Positions 1-7,246 of a DNA stretch of 11,135 nucleotides are shown here, one piece after another. The DNA is from Acidobacteriota bacterium (GTDB taxonomy: Bacteria; Acidobacteriota; Terriglobia; Terriglobales; Acidobacteriaceae). A program made the translations under genes and the position numbers. Position 1 is the first letter of the stretch; every line of letters starts with the position of its first letter. Under the pieces are notes generated by a model that had not been told where the DNA came from, did no database searches, and saw only the letters and a list, made by a program, of their open reading frames with translations. The stretch spans positions 1 through 11,135 of the forward strand of contig JAEKKE010000189.1 of the NCBI GenBank assembly GCA_019510535.1. Direction: 5' to 3'.

Positions 1-1307
1 CGTTTGACGGTGAACTTAGGACTTCGTTGGCAGCTGATGCCTCCGATCTCCAGCTGGCCTAACAACACCGCTTTCTTTGATCCGACCCTGTTCGATCAGA
101 CAAAGGCAGCAACGATTGGCTCGAATGGAAGCATTGCCTCCAATCCTTCTCCGTACAACGGTCTCGTACTGCCTGGCACCGGCTTCTCCGACAAGGCGAA
201 GCAGGTGGTAGCGCCATCGGTATACAACAACCCGGCGGTGCAGGCGCTGTTCCGCAACAAGCCAGGCGGCATTGTCGAGACGAAGTACAACACCTTCGCG
301 CCTCGTGTAGGTTTCGCCTACGACCTGAGCGGTAAGCAGGAGACGGTACTCCATGGCGGCTATGGCATGTCGTACGAGCGCGTCGAAGGCAACTACATCT
401 ATGGTGCGGCTTCGCAGTTGCCGTTCGTCGCAGTCGCTTCGCTTGCCAGCGCCGGTAACGCCGATAGCCTTGGCAGCATTGGAACATCAGCAACGCCGAC
501 CAACATCACCAACTCGGCGGATATGAGTCTGTCTCCGCCGCGGATTCACAACTACAGCGTGGGTATCCAGCACAAATTGTTCGACAACACGTCTCTGGAA
601 CTGAACTACGTCGGTTCGCGTGCCGCCAACCTAACCTATCGCAAAAACCTGAATCAAGCTGCTGCCGGTACAGAGCAGGCCAATCCTGGTGTGCAGCGTA
701 ATGCTCTTCGTCCATACCGTGGGTATGGTGAGATCTACCAGTACACCAACGGCGCTCATGCGAACTACAACTCGCTGCAGTTCCGCATGCAGACCCGTTT
801 CAAACAGGGTGGACTTGTAACTATCTCCTATACCTGGTCTAAGGCTCTGACGATGGGCTCGGCCTTCGACTACCAGCCGCAGGACAGCCTCAACCTTGCC
901 GCCGATTACGGTCCGGCAAGCTACAACCAACCGAAGATTTTCGTTGCCAGCTATGTAACGTTGCCCAGCGTCCGAATCTGGTTGGTAATCCGTACGCCAA
1001 GAATGGCAAGCAGTATCTGAACCCTGCTGCGTTTGCCACCCCGGCGCCCGGAACCTACGGCAACCTGGGCTACGACGCCATCAAGGGACCGCTATTCAAC
1101 AATTGGGATGCTGCGGTGCAGAAGAACATTCCGATCCACGAGCAGATTGGCGCAGAGTTCCGTGCTGAGATGTTCAACGTGCCAAATCACATGTCCATGT
1201 TCACGATCGCCAACACGCTGGGTGCCTCGACCTTCGGTCAGGTCACCAGTTCCACCGGCGCGACCGACCCTCGGACCATGGAATTCGTTCTCCGCGTTCA
1301 TTTCTAA
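1..1307 (+). pseudogene. TonB-dependent receptor (Oar-like), 3' part, disrupted by deletion/frameshift
   Basis: C-terminal beta-barrel part of a large Oar-like outer-membrane receptor; the signal peptide, carboxypeptidase-regulatory-like domain and plug would lie before the window. Frame 1 (1 to the TGA at 1018-1020) carries family segments: 'RLTVNLGLRW', 'APRVGFAYDL', 'VLHGGYGMSYER', 'IHNYSVGIQHKL', 'SLELNYVGSRAANL', 'NYNSLQFRMQTRF', 'YTWSKALT', 'NQPKIFVASYV'. The rest continues in frame 3 from about 957: 'AQRPNLVGNPYAKNGKQYLN', 'NPAAFATPAPGTYGNLG', 'GPLFNNWDAAVQKN', 'QIGAEFRAEMFNVPNH', ending 'MEFVLRVHF' at 1307 with the terminal Phe typical of outer-membrane barrels. The two parts join directly, although the family normally has several tens of residues between 'ASYV' and 'QRPNL'. 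A stretch is therefore missing as well as the frame being lost. As read, translation stops at 1020 without the last strands, so the product should not insert. Such receptors import oligosaccharides or siderophores; the substrate here is unknown. A sequencing or assembly error is possible. Confidence 0.88.
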
Positions 1308-1315
1308 CCTCCAAC

Positions 1316-1346
1316 GGGCCCCGGTTTTATGCCGGGGCCTCATTTT
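1316..1346 (+). terminator. Rho-independent terminator after the receptor gene
   Basis: A perfect 8-bp stem, GGCCCCGG (1317-1324) with CCGGGGCC (1332-1339), closes a 7-base loop TTTTATG. CATTTT follows. It begins about 10 bases after the receptor stop codon and insulates the downstream operon from receptor transcription. Confidence 0.85.
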
Positions 1347-1362
1347 CCCGGCACAACCCCGC

Positions 1363-1408
1363 TTGACACGCGATTTTCGCGCCTCTTATATTCGAGGCGG
1401 AAAATAAA
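1363..1408 (+). promoter_or_regulatory. Sigma-70-type promoter (P1) of the cytochrome c/quinoprotein operon
   Basis: A perfect -35 box TTGACA (1363-1368) is followed by an 18-base spacer and a -10 box TATATT (1387-1392), five of six matches to TATAAT. The predicted start falls in CGGAAAATAAA (1398-1408), giving a leader of about 75 bases before the ATG at 1475. The spacer holds a perfect dyad, CGCGA-TTT-TCGCG (1369-1381), which could be an operator. The same boxes, the same 18-base spacing and the same start-site 11-mer recur before xylB. Confidence 0.75.
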
Positions 1409-1465
1409 TCCATTTCTATTACGGCTGCGCCATGCTTCTAATGGAGTTTGCGCGGCGCAAGAAGC

Positions 1466-1477
1466 GAAGGTTCGATG
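1466..1477 (+). promoter_or_regulatory. Ribosome binding site fixing the cytochrome c start
   Basis: GAAGG (1466-1470) lies four bases before ATG 1475. It favours this ATG over the in-frame TTG at 1448, which would put nine extra residues in front of the signal peptide. Confidence 0.65.
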
Positions 1478-2338
1478 AGGCTCCGTTCCCGAAACATCCT
1501 GCTGGCTGCTGCTGTGGCGGCGCCAGTGATGCTGTTTACCTTAAGCCGGATGACAGCTCAGGCCCCACAGACTCCTGGTCAAAGACCCACTCCTGCTCAG
1601 AGACCCAGTTGGACGGTGGGGTCACAAGGTCCTCTGCCGGAGCATGCCAAGTTCACGCCGCTGCAGGCGGAAAACGGCGGGGCGCTCTTCATCCAGAACT
1701 GCGCCTTCTGCCATGGCAAAGACGCCGGCGGTGGCGAGACCGGGCCGGACCTGACACGCTCGAAGCTGGTGACCGGTGATAAGAACGGCGAGGCGATCGG
1801 TGCAGTCATCCGCAATGGCCGTCTGGATAAGGGGATGCCGCGCTTCAGCCTGTCGGATACGGAAATCCTGAACCTCGTAGCGTTTATTCACACCCAGCAG
1901 GATGCCTCCATGTCGCAGTCCGGCAATCGCCGTGGCGTCGACGAGAGCGACCTGCACACCGGCAATGCCGAAGCGGGCAAGAAATATTTCGAAGGACCAG
2001 GCGGATGCACGCAGTGCCACTCCGCAACGGGCGACTTGGCTGGGATTGCCTCGAAGTTCAGTGGTCTCAGGCTCGAGATGCAGATGCTGTATCCCCGCGA
2101 CGCGAAGACGAAGGCCACGGTGAAGACCAAGTCCGGCCAGACCTTTGCCGGCACTGTCGAGTATGAAGACGAATTCACGCTCGGTATTCGCGATAGCTCC
2201 GGTATCTATCACTCGTGGCCGATGACCGCGATCACTGCAAAGCTCGATAAGCCGGTTGAGGCTCACGTCACCGCCATGAGCAAGTACACCGATGACGACA
2301 TTCACAATGTTCTCGCGTATATCCAAACCCTTAAGTAA
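1475..2338 (+). CDS. Exported diheme cytochrome c with inserted beta-barrel-like segment
   Basis: A 287-residue periplasmic electron carrier. The N-terminus is a Sec signal or membrane anchor: basic 'MRLRSR', then a hydrophobic stretch to about residue 25, then a Gln/Pro/Thr-rich linker. Two class I cytochrome c domains follow. The first has CAFCH at 76-80 and likely axial Met121 in 'KGMPRF'. The second has CTQCH at 178-182 and likely axial Met268 in 'TAMSKY'. Between heme motif and Met of the second domain, about residues 211-264 insert a strand-rich segment ('VKTKSGQTFAGTVEYEDEFT', then 'SGIYHSWPMTAI') resembling the small Sm-like barrel found in some Planctomycetes/Verrucomicrobia/Acidobacteria cytochromes. 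The gene is first in the operon behind P1 and lies 31 bases before the quinoprotein gene, which has no heme domain of its own. It is therefore the probable electron acceptor of that dehydrogenase (inference). An in-frame TTG at 1448 is the alternative start. Confidence 0.9.
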   Translation: MRLRSRNILLAAAVAAPVMLFTLSRMTAQAPQTPGQRPTPAQRPSWTVGSQGPLPEHAKFTPLQAENGGALFIQNCAFCHGKDAGGGETGPDLTRSKLVTGDKNGEAIGAVIRNGRLDKGMPRFSLSDTEILNLVAFIHTQQDASMSQSGNRRGVDESDLHTGNAEAGKKYFEGPGGCTQCHSATGDLAGIASKFSGLRLEMQMLYPRDAKTKATVKTKSGQTFAGTVEYEDEFTLGIRDSSGIYHSWPMTAITAKLDKPVEAHVTAMSKYTDDDIHNVLAYIQTLK

Positions 2339-2369
2339 GGAAAGAGAGCGCACGTTGAAGCAGGTCCGG

Positions 2370-3962
2370 ATGAATTGGAAAAAGAGTGCACGGGTGCTGA
2401 CGCTGGCTGCTGCCGCGACTGCCACTACAGGTTTGAATGCGCAGAACGTTGATAGTGCGATGCTGAAGAATCCTCCACGTGATAGCTGGCTGGGATATCA
2501 CGGCGACTACTCCGGTCGCCGCCACAGCGCGCTGACGGAGATCAATACGCGCAACGTCAGCGGGCTGTCATTGGGATGGGCCTTTCAGACACAACAGAAC
2601 GGCGTTCTGAAGGCGACGCCGATCCTGGCGGACGGCATTCTGTACTTCACCCTGCCGGATCACGTGTGGGCTATCGATGCGCGTTCCGGTCACCAGTTGT
2701 GGCACTACGCTGCACCGCAGACCAAAGCGTTCCACATCGGTCAGCGTGGTGTCAGCATTCTGAAAGACAAGCTCTACTATATGACCTCGGACGCGCATCT
2801 GCAGGCTCTGGATGCGAAGACCGGCAATGTGCTGTGGGATGTGGAGGTCGCTGACTCGAAGAAGGGGCAGTGGGCAACGATGTCTCCGCTCATCGTTGGC
2901 AATCACGTCCTGGTGGGAGCTTCGGGCGACTTCGATAATCTGCAGGGCTTCCTGCGCGCGGTCGATCCGGATACCGGAAAGACGCAGTGGACGTTTTATT
3001 CCACACCGACTGTGGACACCCCACGGGTCGCCTATAGCGGCAACATGTGGATGACCGGCACTTACGATCCAGATCTGAACCTGATCTATTTCGGTACGGG
3101 CAATCCTTCGCCAGTGTTGAACGGCAAAGTGCGGCCGGGCGACAACCTTTATACCTGCACCATCTTGGCGCTTGATCCCGAGACCGGCAAGCTGGTGTGG
3201 CACTTCCAGCCTTCGCCACACGATACCCACGACTGGGATGCGGTAGAGATTCCAGTACTGGCCGACGGTGTCTTTGAAGGTAAGCCGCGCAAGATGCTGA
3301 TGCAGGCTTCGCGTAATGGCTACTTCTTCGTAATCGATCGGACGAATGGCAAGAACCTGCTGACTACGACCTTCGGTCCGGTGAACTGGACGAAGGGGGT
3401 AGATAAGGACGGCCGGCCGATTCCGAATCCCGACAAGGAGCCCGCGCCGGATGGCCGCCTGATCGCCCCGGATGAGGGCGGCATGACGAACTACCGCTCG
3501 CCAAGCTTTGATCCGAAGACGGGCTTGTTTATCGTGAGCGCTTCGCCGAGCTACAGCCTCTACTTCAATAAGCCCGCCGACGGCGCATACGGCTGGGCCG
3601 GCGCGGACTACGGCCTGTGGAGCAAGGGTGTTCTGGACGCGATCGACTACAAGACCGGCAAGATTCGTTGGTCGCATGAGCTTGGCCAGCGTGCGGGCTC
3701 CGGCGTTCTGACCACAGAAGGTGGGCTGACCTTTACGGGCGACTCAACCGGCAACTTCCTGGCGCTGGATACAGCAACAGGCAAGACGCTATGGCACGCC
3801 GGCGCCGGCGGGCAGATTGCATCGTCGCCTATCAGTTACGAACTGGACGGGCATCAGTACATCCTGACCAGTGGCGGCAATGTGATGTTTGCCTGGCGCC
3901 TGCCAGAGGCTCCGGCGGCACCCGCGGCGAAACGGACTCCAACTGCAGCAACAACGAAGTAA
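2370..3962 (+). CDS. PQQ-type quinoprotein dehydrogenase (eight-bladed beta-propeller), periplasmic
   Basis: A 530-residue propeller of the quinoprotein alcohol/glucose dehydrogenase family. It would oxidise an alcohol or sugar in the periplasm and hand electrons to cytochrome c. A signal peptide covers about residues 1-23, with likely cleavage after 'TGLNA'. Blade repeats of the form 'AxDxxTGxxxW' recur throughout ('AIDARSGHQLWHY', 'ALDAKTGNVLWDV', 'AVDPDTGKTQWTFY', 'ALDPETGKLVWHF', 'AIDYKTGKIRWSH', 'ALDTATGKTLWH'). Family site motifs are 'GTGNPSP' with Asn245 and 'HDTHDWD' with Asp288 (likely base) and Asp290. The vicinal Cys pair of methanol dehydrogenase is absent, and the usual metal-ligand Glu region reads 'GASGDFDNLQGF' with no Glu. 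The protein is shorter than MxaF/ExaA (about 570-600) and lacks a fused cytochrome, consistent with the separate diheme gene upstream. The start could instead be the in-frame TTG at 2355, which is better placed behind GGAAAGAGAG. The substrate is unknown, and cofactor loading is not proven by the sequence. Confidence 0.9.
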   Translation: MNWKKSARVLTLAAAATATTGLNAQNVDSAMLKNPPRDSWLGYHGDYSGRRHSALTEINTRNVSGLSLGWAFQTQQNGVLKATPILADGILYFTLPDHVWAIDARSGHQLWHYAAPQTKAFHIGQRGVSILKDKLYYMTSDAHLQALDAKTGNVLWDVEVADSKKGQWATMSPLIVGNHVLVGASGDFDNLQGFLRAVDPDTGKTQWTFYSTPTVDTPRVAYSGNMWMTGTYDPDLNLIYFGTGNPSPVLNGKVRPGDNLYTCTILALDPETGKLVWHFQPSPHDTHDWDAVEIPVLADGVFEGKPRKMLMQASRNGYFFVIDRTNGKNLLTTTFGPVNWTKGVDKDGRPIPNPDKEPAPDGRLIAPDEGGMTNYRSPSFDPKTGLFIVSASPSYSLYFNKPADGAYGWAGADYGLWSKGVLDAIDYKTGKIRWSHELGQRAGSGVLTTEGGLTFTGDSTGNFLALDTATGKTLWHAGAGGQIASSPISYELDGHQYILTSGGNVMFAWRLPEAPAAPAAKRTPTAATTK

Positions 3963-3974
3963 GAAGAGGCAGCT

Positions 3975-4952
3975 ATGAAGCAATGGTTTCTTGCACTCGC
4001 GGTTGGCTTCGGCTCGCTGACACCGGCGGCGATGGCCGCGTCGAAGATTCACGTTCTGATCCTCGATGGTGAGAGCGCGGCTCCGTATCACAACTGGGCG
4101 GCGGAGACGCCGGTCCTGAAGCAGGAGCTGGAGGAGACAGGCCTCTTCGACGTAGAGGTGTTGACCATTCAGAAGGACGGCGACTTCTCTCAGTTCCATC
4201 CCGCGTGGTCGAAGTACCAGGCGGTGGTTCTGAACTATGACGCTCCGGATGAGCGCTGGTCGAGCGATGTAAAGACTTCCTTCGAGCAGTACATGAAGAA
4301 TGGCGGCGGTCTGGTAACGATCCATGCTGCCGACAATGCCTTTCCCGACTGGGTGGCTTTCAATGAGATGACCGGTATCGGCGGATGGCGTGGACGTACC
4401 GAGAAGGCTGGTCCGCACTGGGTTTATAAAGATGGCAAGCTGGTTGCCGATGATAAGCCGGGCCGGGCAGGTTCTCACGGCTTGCGGCTCCCGTTCCAGC
4501 TCACGTTGCGCGATGCCAACCATCCCATTACCAAGGGACTACCGAAGCAGTGGATGCACCAGGGCGATGAGATGTATGCCAACCTGCGTGGCCCTGGCAA
4601 GATGACCGTGTTGGCCACAGCCTACTCTGACCCCGAGAACCACGGCACTGGTTTTGACGAGCCGATGCTGATGGTCTCGCAGTTCGGTAAGGGACGTATC
4701 TTCCACTCAACGCTGGGACACGATGTGATGGCTATCAGCTCTGAGGACTATGTGGTGACCTTCCAGCGCGGAGTCGAGTGGGTGGCGACCGGCAAGGTCA
4801 CGCAGGCTGTGCCTTCCTCCTTCCCGACGGCAAATTCAGTGAGCTTTCGCACGGATCTGGCTGTGAAGGATCCGCACTACAGCAAGGGATTGAACCCGAT
4901 GGATGGCCCGCCGCCGATGCGCCCGGCTCCACAACCCACGCCACAGAAGTAA
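3975..4952 (+). CDS. Exported ThuA-domain protein (trehalose utilisation-like)
   Basis: A 325-residue ThuA-family protein (glutamine-amidotransferase-like fold). A clear signal peptide (residues 1-21, 'AMA' then 'A') places it in the periplasm. The domain covers about residues 24-275. It opens with a 'KIHVLILDGES' strand and continues with 'NYDAPDE' (87-92 area), 'GGGLVTIHAADNAFPDW' (His117, Asp120), 'HQGDEMYANLRGP', 'FGKGRIFHSTLGHD' (His249, Asp250) and 'FQRGVEWVATGKV'. The roughly 50-residue tail is low-complexity and ends Pro-rich ('GPPPMRPAPQPTPQK'). ThuA proteins are tied genetically to disaccharide use, and in Rhizobiales to 3-keto-trehalose formation or handling, but the chemistry of the exported forms is unsettled. 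The gene lies 12 bases after the quinoprotein gene, with AGAGG (3965-3969) five bases before the ATG. Co-expression with a periplasmic dehydrogenase suggests it acts on the same sugar (inference). Confidence 0.88.
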   Translation: MKQWFLALAVGFGSLTPAAMAASKIHVLILDGESAAPYHNWAAETPVLKQELEETGLFDVEVLTIQKDGDFSQFHPAWSKYQAVVLNYDAPDERWSSDVKTSFEQYMKNGGGLVTIHAADNAFPDWVAFNEMTGIGGWRGRTEKAGPHWVYKDGKLVADDKPGRAGSHGLRLPFQLTLRDANHPITKGLPKQWMHQGDEMYANLRGPGKMTVLATAYSDPENHGTGFDEPMLMVSQFGKGRIFHSTLGHDVMAISSEDYVVTFQRGVEWVATGKVTQAVPSSFPTANSVSFRTDLAVKDPHYSKGLNPMDGPPPMRPAPQPTPQK

Positions 4953-4979
4953 GATGGTCGGGAGAGAACATCGCAAATC

Positions 4980-6047
4980 ATGAAGACGATCAAGGGACCT
5001 GGAATCTTTCTTGCGCAGTTTGCCGGCGATGAACCGCCATTCAACTCACTGAACGAGATCTGTAAATGGGCCGCAGGGATCGGCTTCAAAGGTGTGCAGA
5101 TTCCTACCTGGGATGGCCGCCTGTTCGACCCGAAGCGCGCCGCGGAAAGTACCGCCTATTGCGATGAGATACGCGGGATCGCGGCATCGCATGGTCTGGC
5201 GATAACGGAGCTCTCTACGCATCTGCAGGGGCAGCTCGTTGCAGTGCATCCGGCATACGATGCGTTGTTCGACAGCTTCGCTCCGGCAGCGGTACATGGC
5301 AAGCCTGCCGCGCGTACCGAGTGGGCGATCGAGCAGCTTCGTTTCGCGGCGAAGGCCTCACGGAACCTGGGACTCGATCGTCATGCCACCTTCTCAGGAG
5401 CTCTGGCTTGGCCGTATCTTTATCCCTGGCCGCAGCGTCCTGCCGGTCTGGTGGAGACTGCTTTCGGAGAACTCGCAAAGCGCTGGTTGCCCTTGCTGGA
5501 TTTCTTCGAGGAGCAGGGCGTTGATCTCTGCTACGAGATCCATCCCGGCGAAGACCTGCACGACGGTTCATCGTTCGAAATGTTCCTGGACCTGGTGAAG
5601 GGCCATAAGCGTTGCAACCTGCTTTATGATCCCAGCCACTTCATCCTGCAGGGGCTCGATTACCTGGAGTACATCGACCTGTACCACGACCGTATCAAGA
5701 TGTTTCACGTCAAGGACGCCGAGTTCCGGCCGACGGGACGGCAGGGCGTCTATGGCGGTTTCCAATCATGGGCGAACCGTGCAGGCCGCTTCCGGTCGTT
5801 GGGCGATGGACAGGTCGACTTCAAGGCGATCTTCTCAAAGCTGACGCAATACGGCTTTGACGGTTGGGCGGTGATGGAGTGGGAGTGCTGCATCAAGAGC
5901 TCCGCACAGGGCGCCCGCGAAGGCGCGCCGTTCATCCAGAGCTGCATCATTCAGGCGGTGGAAAAGGCGTTCGATGACTTCGCGGGAGCCGCGACCGATC
6001 AGAAGATGCTCGATAACCTGCTTGGCATTGGAAGGAAGGACGCATGA
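4980..6047 (+). CDS. Sugar phosphate isomerase/epimerase-like TIM barrel (AP endonuclease family 2)
   Basis: A 355-residue cytoplasmic protein with no signal peptide, of the xylose isomerase-like TIM-barrel superfamily. The metal site is readable: Glu186 in 'CYEIHPGE', Asp217 in 'LLYDPSHF', His243 in 'MFHVKDAEF' and Glu300 in 'AVMEWE'; His188 and His220 are likely substrate contacts. Relatives isomerise or epimerise sugars and inositols, and some cleave or rearrange 3-keto glycosides, so the reaction cannot be fixed from the fold. It is only distantly related to the true xylose isomerase at the end of the window. The start is the ATG 27 bases after the ThuA stop; GGAGAG (4961-4966) sits about 13 bases away, rather far, and no better start is seen. 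Its stop overlaps the next gene's ATG in ATGA (6044-6047), so translational coupling is likely and the two enzymes probably act on one pathway. Confidence 0.88.
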   Translation: MKTIKGPGIFLAQFAGDEPPFNSLNEICKWAAGIGFKGVQIPTWDGRLFDPKRAAESTAYCDEIRGIAASHGLAITELSTHLQGQLVAVHPAYDALFDSFAPAAVHGKPAARTEWAIEQLRFAAKASRNLGLDRHATFSGALAWPYLYPWPQRPAGLVETAFGELAKRWLPLLDFFEEQGVDLCYEIHPGEDLHDGSSFEMFLDLVKGHKRCNLLYDPSHFILQGLDYLEYIDLYHDRIKMFHVKDAEFRPTGRQGVYGGFQSWANRAGRFRSLGDGQVDFKAIFSKLTQYGFDGWAVMEWECCIKSSAQGAREGAPFIQSCIIQAVEKAFDDFAGAATDQKMLDNLLGIGRKDA

Positions 6048-7192
6048 GCAAAAAGCTCGGACGGAAGCTGCGCCTGGGCATGGTAGGTGGAGGCCCGGGG
6101 GCCTTCATCGGAGAAGTGCATCGCATTGCGGCACGCTTTGATGGCAAGTATGAGCTCGTAGCGGCTGCGCTCTCTTCCAATGCGGAGAAGTCGAAGACCT
6201 TTGCGGCAGAGTTGGGAATTCCGCGTGCCTACGGCAGTTTTGCCGAGATGGCGGAGGTGGAGTCGAAGCGTGAGGACGGCATTGATGTCGTCGCGATCGT
6301 GACGCCGAACGACACGCACTATGCCATCGCCAAAGCATTCCTCGATGCTGGTATCCACGTCATGTGCGATAAGCCCATGACGACCACGCTGGATGACGCG
6401 GTCAAGCTGGCCGAAGAGGTTGAGCGTTCCGGCCTGATCTTCGCCTTGACGCATACGTACTCCGGCTACCCGATCGTGCGGCAGATGCGCAGCATCGTGG
6501 AGAGCGGCATACTCGGCAAGGTCCGCATGATCAATGTGGAGTACGTGCAGGGCTGGCTGGCGACTCCATTGGAGAGCTCGGGAGCGAACAAGCAGGCGGA
6601 GTGGCGCACCGATCCCAAGCGCAGCGGACCTGCCGGCTGCTTGGGCGACATCGGAACGCATGCCTATCACCTCGCCTACTTTGTCAGCGGCCTGGAGCCG
6701 GCATCGATCTCCGCCGACCTGACTACTTTTGTCGAAGGGCGCCGGCTGGATGACAACGTCCAGGCGATGATCCGTTACGATGGCGGCGCCAAGGCCAGCC
6801 TTTGGTCGTCGCAGATTGCCATTGGCAATGAGAACAACCTGAATCTGCGTATCTACGGTGAAGCCGGTTCGCTGGAGTGGAACCAGGAGAACCCGAATTA
6901 TGCGCGCTATACACCGCTGAACCAGCCGACGCAGATTCTGAGCCGGGGTGGCGGAGCGTTGAATGCCGCGGCGGCGCGTTTGCCCGCGGGCCATCCCGAG
7001 GGATACTTCGAGGCCTTTGCGCAGCTTTATGCTGACCTGGCGGAGCGTATTACGGCCCGGCTGGAAGAGCGTGATCCTGCGCCGGCATCGTTGCTGCTGC
7101 CGACCTGCCAGGATGGTGTGAATGGACTGAAGTTTATTGAGGCGGCATTGAGCTCCTCAGCGGACCAATCTTCCTGGACGTCGCTTAAGTAG
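6044..7192 (+). CDS. Gfo/Idh/MocA-family NAD(P)-dependent oxidoreductase
   Basis: A 382-residue cytoplasmic dehydrogenase. Residues 10-130 form the Rossmann domain: 'LRLGMVGGGPGAFIGEVHR' with the Gly-rich loop at about 15-23, 'VVAIVTPNDTHYAIAKAF', and 'MCDKPMTTT' with DKP at 109-111 in place of the usual EKP. The C-terminal sheet domain carries the catalytic 'GDIGTHAYH' at 201-209 (Asp202, His206 and His209 are the likely acid/base residues), preceded by 'WRTDPKRSGPAGC'. The family oxidises or reduces hydroxyls of sugars, inositols and their 3-keto derivatives with a tightly bound nucleotide. Overlap with the isomerase gene indicates paired action, as in known 3-keto-sugar and inositol routes. 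The substrate is not predictable. No terminator is visible after it, and the ROK gene follows in 53 bases, so read-through is possible. Confidence 0.92.
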   Translation: MSKKLGRKLRLGMVGGGPGAFIGEVHRIAARFDGKYELVAAALSSNAEKSKTFAAELGIPRAYGSFAEMAEVESKREDGIDVVAIVTPNDTHYAIAKAFLDAGIHVMCDKPMTTTLDDAVKLAEEVERSGLIFALTHTYSGYPIVRQMRSIVESGILGKVRMINVEYVQGWLATPLESSGANKQAEWRTDPKRSGPAGCLGDIGTHAYHLAYFVSGLEPASISADLTTFVEGRRLDDNVQAMIRYDGGAKASLWSSQIAIGNENNLNLRIYGEAGSLEWNQENPNYARYTPLNQPTQILSRGGGALNAAAARLPAGHPEGYFEAFAQLYADLAERITARLEERDPAPASLLLPTCQDGVNGLKFIEAALSSSADQSSWTSLK

Positions 7193-7213
7193 TTACGGTG
7201 ATGTGACTTGCTG

Positions 7214-7246
7214 TCGTACCATGGTGGAACCAACTGATCGGTACGA
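7214..7246 (+). promoter_or_regulatory. Nested inverted repeat overlapping the ROK regulator start
   Basis: The outer arms TCGTACC (7214-7220) and GGTACGA (7240-7246) are perfectly complementary, and the right arm includes the A of the start codon. Inside lies a second small dyad, TGGT-GGA-ACCA (7222-7232). No Shine-Dalgarno sequence is visible before the ATG. The structure could be an autoregulatory operator or an mRNA hairpin limiting translation. Seven-base arms could also arise by chance. Confidence 0.35.

Noticed and set aside
951..1020. Programmed ribosomal frameshift in the receptor gene.
   Set aside because: No slippery heptamer or following structure is seen, and sequence expected between the two parts is missing. 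A simple shift would not restore a normal protein.
1033..1407. Separate small + strand gene in a frame overlapping the receptor 3' end and the terminator.
   Set aside because: Its product is Arg/Pro/Ser-rich and lacks any recognisable motif. It runs through a strong terminator and the P1 promoter, whereas frame 3 here encodes clear receptor sequence.
1448..1474. TTG at 1448 as the cytochrome c start.
   Set aside because: It adds nine residues before the basic signal-peptide start and has no ribosome binding site. ATG 1475 has GAAGG close by.
5999..6994. Long open frame on the minus strand (about 330 codons) opposite the Gfo/Idh gene; similar ones at 7185-8153, 2568-3677 and 10093-10962.
   Set aside because: They lie antisense to well-recognised genes and their translations are Arg-rich with no family motifs. 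They are explained by GC-rich codon use of the real genes.
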